Origin: Giardia muris
Taxonomy: Eukaryota; Fornicata; Diplomonadida; Hexamitidae
Reading direction: 5' to 3'
Assembly (NCBI GenBank): GCA_006247105.1
Contig: CM016927.1
Span: 186,001-250,000, forward strand
DNA: 64,000 bases
This document shows, piece after piece, positions 62,963 through 64,000 of the stretch. Both the position numbers and the translations under genes were made by a program. Numbering within the stretch: position 1 is the first letter of the stretch; every line of letters starts with the position of its first letter. The notes beneath the pieces are model-generated. The model worked only from the letters and a program-made list of their open reading frames with translations, did not search any database and had not been told where the DNA came from.

Positions 62963-64000
62963 TCACTTCATCAACTGCATGAGCTGCTCGTTCTTCCGTC
63001 TGATGGTCGTGCGGAGCTGCGTGTTTTCCGCAGTCTGGGCCGCCAACTGAGCCCCAAGCTCATCAATGCGGGCGTCCTTCTGCTTTAGGCCCTGAGTACA
63101 CGTGGTGATGACCTCCTTGAGCGCCACGATCTCCTCGGTGCGCTGCCGTAGCTGAAGCGAGAGGGAAGTCGTCTGGGGACTCGCCTCAACAACAGAGATG
63201 CGGGAAAGGTGTCGGAACGAGCTTTCGCTGTCCAGACGAGGAGTCTTCTTCCCCGAGAGCCCCGGTGATGCTTGACGAAGGCGATTCTCGAGGCTTTCGT
63301 TGCTCATCGAAACAAGTTCGAGCTCATGATTAAGTCTGACAACTTCTTTTTCTAGCTCTTCAATGGTCTTCTGAAGCAAGCCTCCTGCCTGTCCAGGCGT
63401 GGCGGCTACGGCACGAGCCTCCTGGAGCTCCACTTCCTTATCCTCAATGACCTTGATCAACCTTGTCACCTCAGCAGTCTTACCATTGAGCGCATCAATG
63501 AGCTCTCCGACGCGTGTACGGTCCATGGTCATCCGAAGTTCCTCGTTAGTCGTCTCAAGTTCGGTGACCCGTTGCCGAAGAGATGCAGCTTCAGTACTCA
63601 TAGCGTTGAGATCTCTCTCGGCAACAAGGCTGGCCTGACGCGCTGCAACTACCTCCTGCATCAATGACGAGATTCGTGCCTTATTGCTCTCGAATTCGGC
63701 CTGGAGGTGTTGGGTGTCTGGTTGACGATTTGATGATCCCGACAACCTCAGGCTCTGAGTCCCCGTACCACTCATCGAAAGAATGGCCCTCTTGCTCTGC
63801 TCTGCGAGCTCCACCCTCAATTGCTCGTTCTGTGCCTCAAGGGACTGTCTCAGATCGTTCAATTCCCGGAATCGCCTCCGTACCGAATCAAGCTCAAGTC
63901 GAAGCTCCTCAATCGTCCGCTCACGCTCATAAAGCTGATCGGCAGAGCGGATGAGTTCATCGCGGAGCGCGCGGAGCGAGTTCTCCTCATGTCTCTCGGA
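62963..64000 (-). CDS. Long coiled-coil protein 5 (5' end off window)
   Basis: The frame is open from the stop TGA (62965-62963) to the window edge, 345 residues visible, with no start codon inside the window that needs to be used. It is coiled coil throughout (RTIEELRLELDSVRRRF with the preceding YERE, AASLRQRVTELETTNEELRM). A Ser/Gly-rich break lies near the middle of the visible part (SMSGTGTQSLRLSGSSNRQ), and a second break holds SPGLSGKKTPRLDS. It ends TTIRRKNEQLMQLMK. Same strand and composition as the four genes downstream of it. Confidence 0.72.
   Translation of the reverse strand, partial: SERHEENSLRALRDELIRSADQLYERERTIEELRLELDSVRRRFRELNDLRQSLEAQNEQLRVELAEQSKRAILSMSGTGTQSLRLSGSSNRQPDTQHLQAEFESNKARISSLMQEVVAARQASLVAERDLNAMSTEAASLRQRVTELETTNEELRMTMDRTRVGELIDALNGKTAEVTRLIKVIEDKEVELQEARAVAATPGQAGGLLQKTIEELEKEVVRLNHELELVSMSNESLENRLRQASPGLSGKKTPRLDSESSFRHLSRISVVEASPQTTSLSLQLRQRTEEIVALKEVITTCTQGLKQKDARIDELGAQLAAQTAENTQLRTTIRRKNEQLMQLMK

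Noticed and set aside
53322..64000. Myosin heavy chain, golgin or dynein-related assignments for the coiled-coil genes
   Set aside because: No motor head, GRIP domain or other diagnostic element; similarity would reflect heptad composition only.
1..64000. Spliceosomal introns, CRISPR arrays, insertion sequences
   Set aside because: The large genes read through without breaks. I did not find a convincing Giardia-type 3' splice site (CTRACACAG-like) next to a broken frame, nor regular repeats or transposase motifs.

Overview
The window reads as a gene-dense, intron-poor protist genome, most likely a Giardia-like diplomonad. The evidence is: eukaryotic core genes (clathrin heavy chain, TSR1, TRAPPC5, kinesin-3, aspartyl-tRNA synthetase) in uninterrupted frames; gaps that are mostly under 120 bp; an A-rich tract directly before most start codons; AGTRAA-like poly(A) motifs that often contain the stop codon; and a giant ankyrin-only protein of the Giardia 'Protein 21.1' type. 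Base use looks mildly GC-rich, which would fit Giardia muris better than G. intestinalis, but that species call is inference. No prokaryotic operon signals, mobile elements or CRISPR arrays were seen.

Layout. 1-3755 (-): a kinase-like gene cut by the left edge, divergent from TSR1 (3872-6352, +). A tRNA-Gly(CCC) on the minus strand sits between TSR1 and a 2,279-residue unknown protein (6495-13334, +). Two small unknown genes follow, then an EF-hand/kinase protein and a Cdc7-like kinase (to 19449). 19433-26969 is a minus-strand run: TRAPPC5, the ankyrin giant and an AK7-like axonemal protein. The AK7-like gene is divergent, with a 4-bp gap, from a proline-rich coiled-coil gene. A split GTPase-like giant, a small helical protein and clathrin heavy chain follow on the plus strand (to 40645). 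Two tandem kinesin-3 genes (40685-47138, -) come next, divergent from a tRNA-splicing endonuclease subunit. Then come a ubiquitin hydrolase, AspRS, a GARP-type Myb protein, a TMEM222-like protein (-) and an Asterix-like membrane protein. The right end, 52252-64000, is a block of six coiled-coil genes, five of them in tandem on the minus strand and at least two of them paralogous.

Themes. Several genes point to flagella and the microtubule cytoskeleton (kinesin-3 pair, AK7-like, coiled-coil block, possibly the 2,279-residue protein). Others serve membrane traffic (clathrin, TRAPPC5, TMEM222-like, Asterix-like), RNA and translation (TSR1, tRNA-Gly, splicing endonuclease, AspRS), and signalling or cell cycle (three kinases, GARP factor). 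The most unusual structural feature is compaction: start codons 4, 11 and 25 bp apart on opposite strands, and junctions where a poly(A)-like signal, a stop codon, an A-rich initiator and the next start codon share about 10-15 bases. The most unusual proteins are a GTPase-like domain split by two long insertions and lacking the Walker A lysine, and an AK7-like protein whose P-loop is degenerate.
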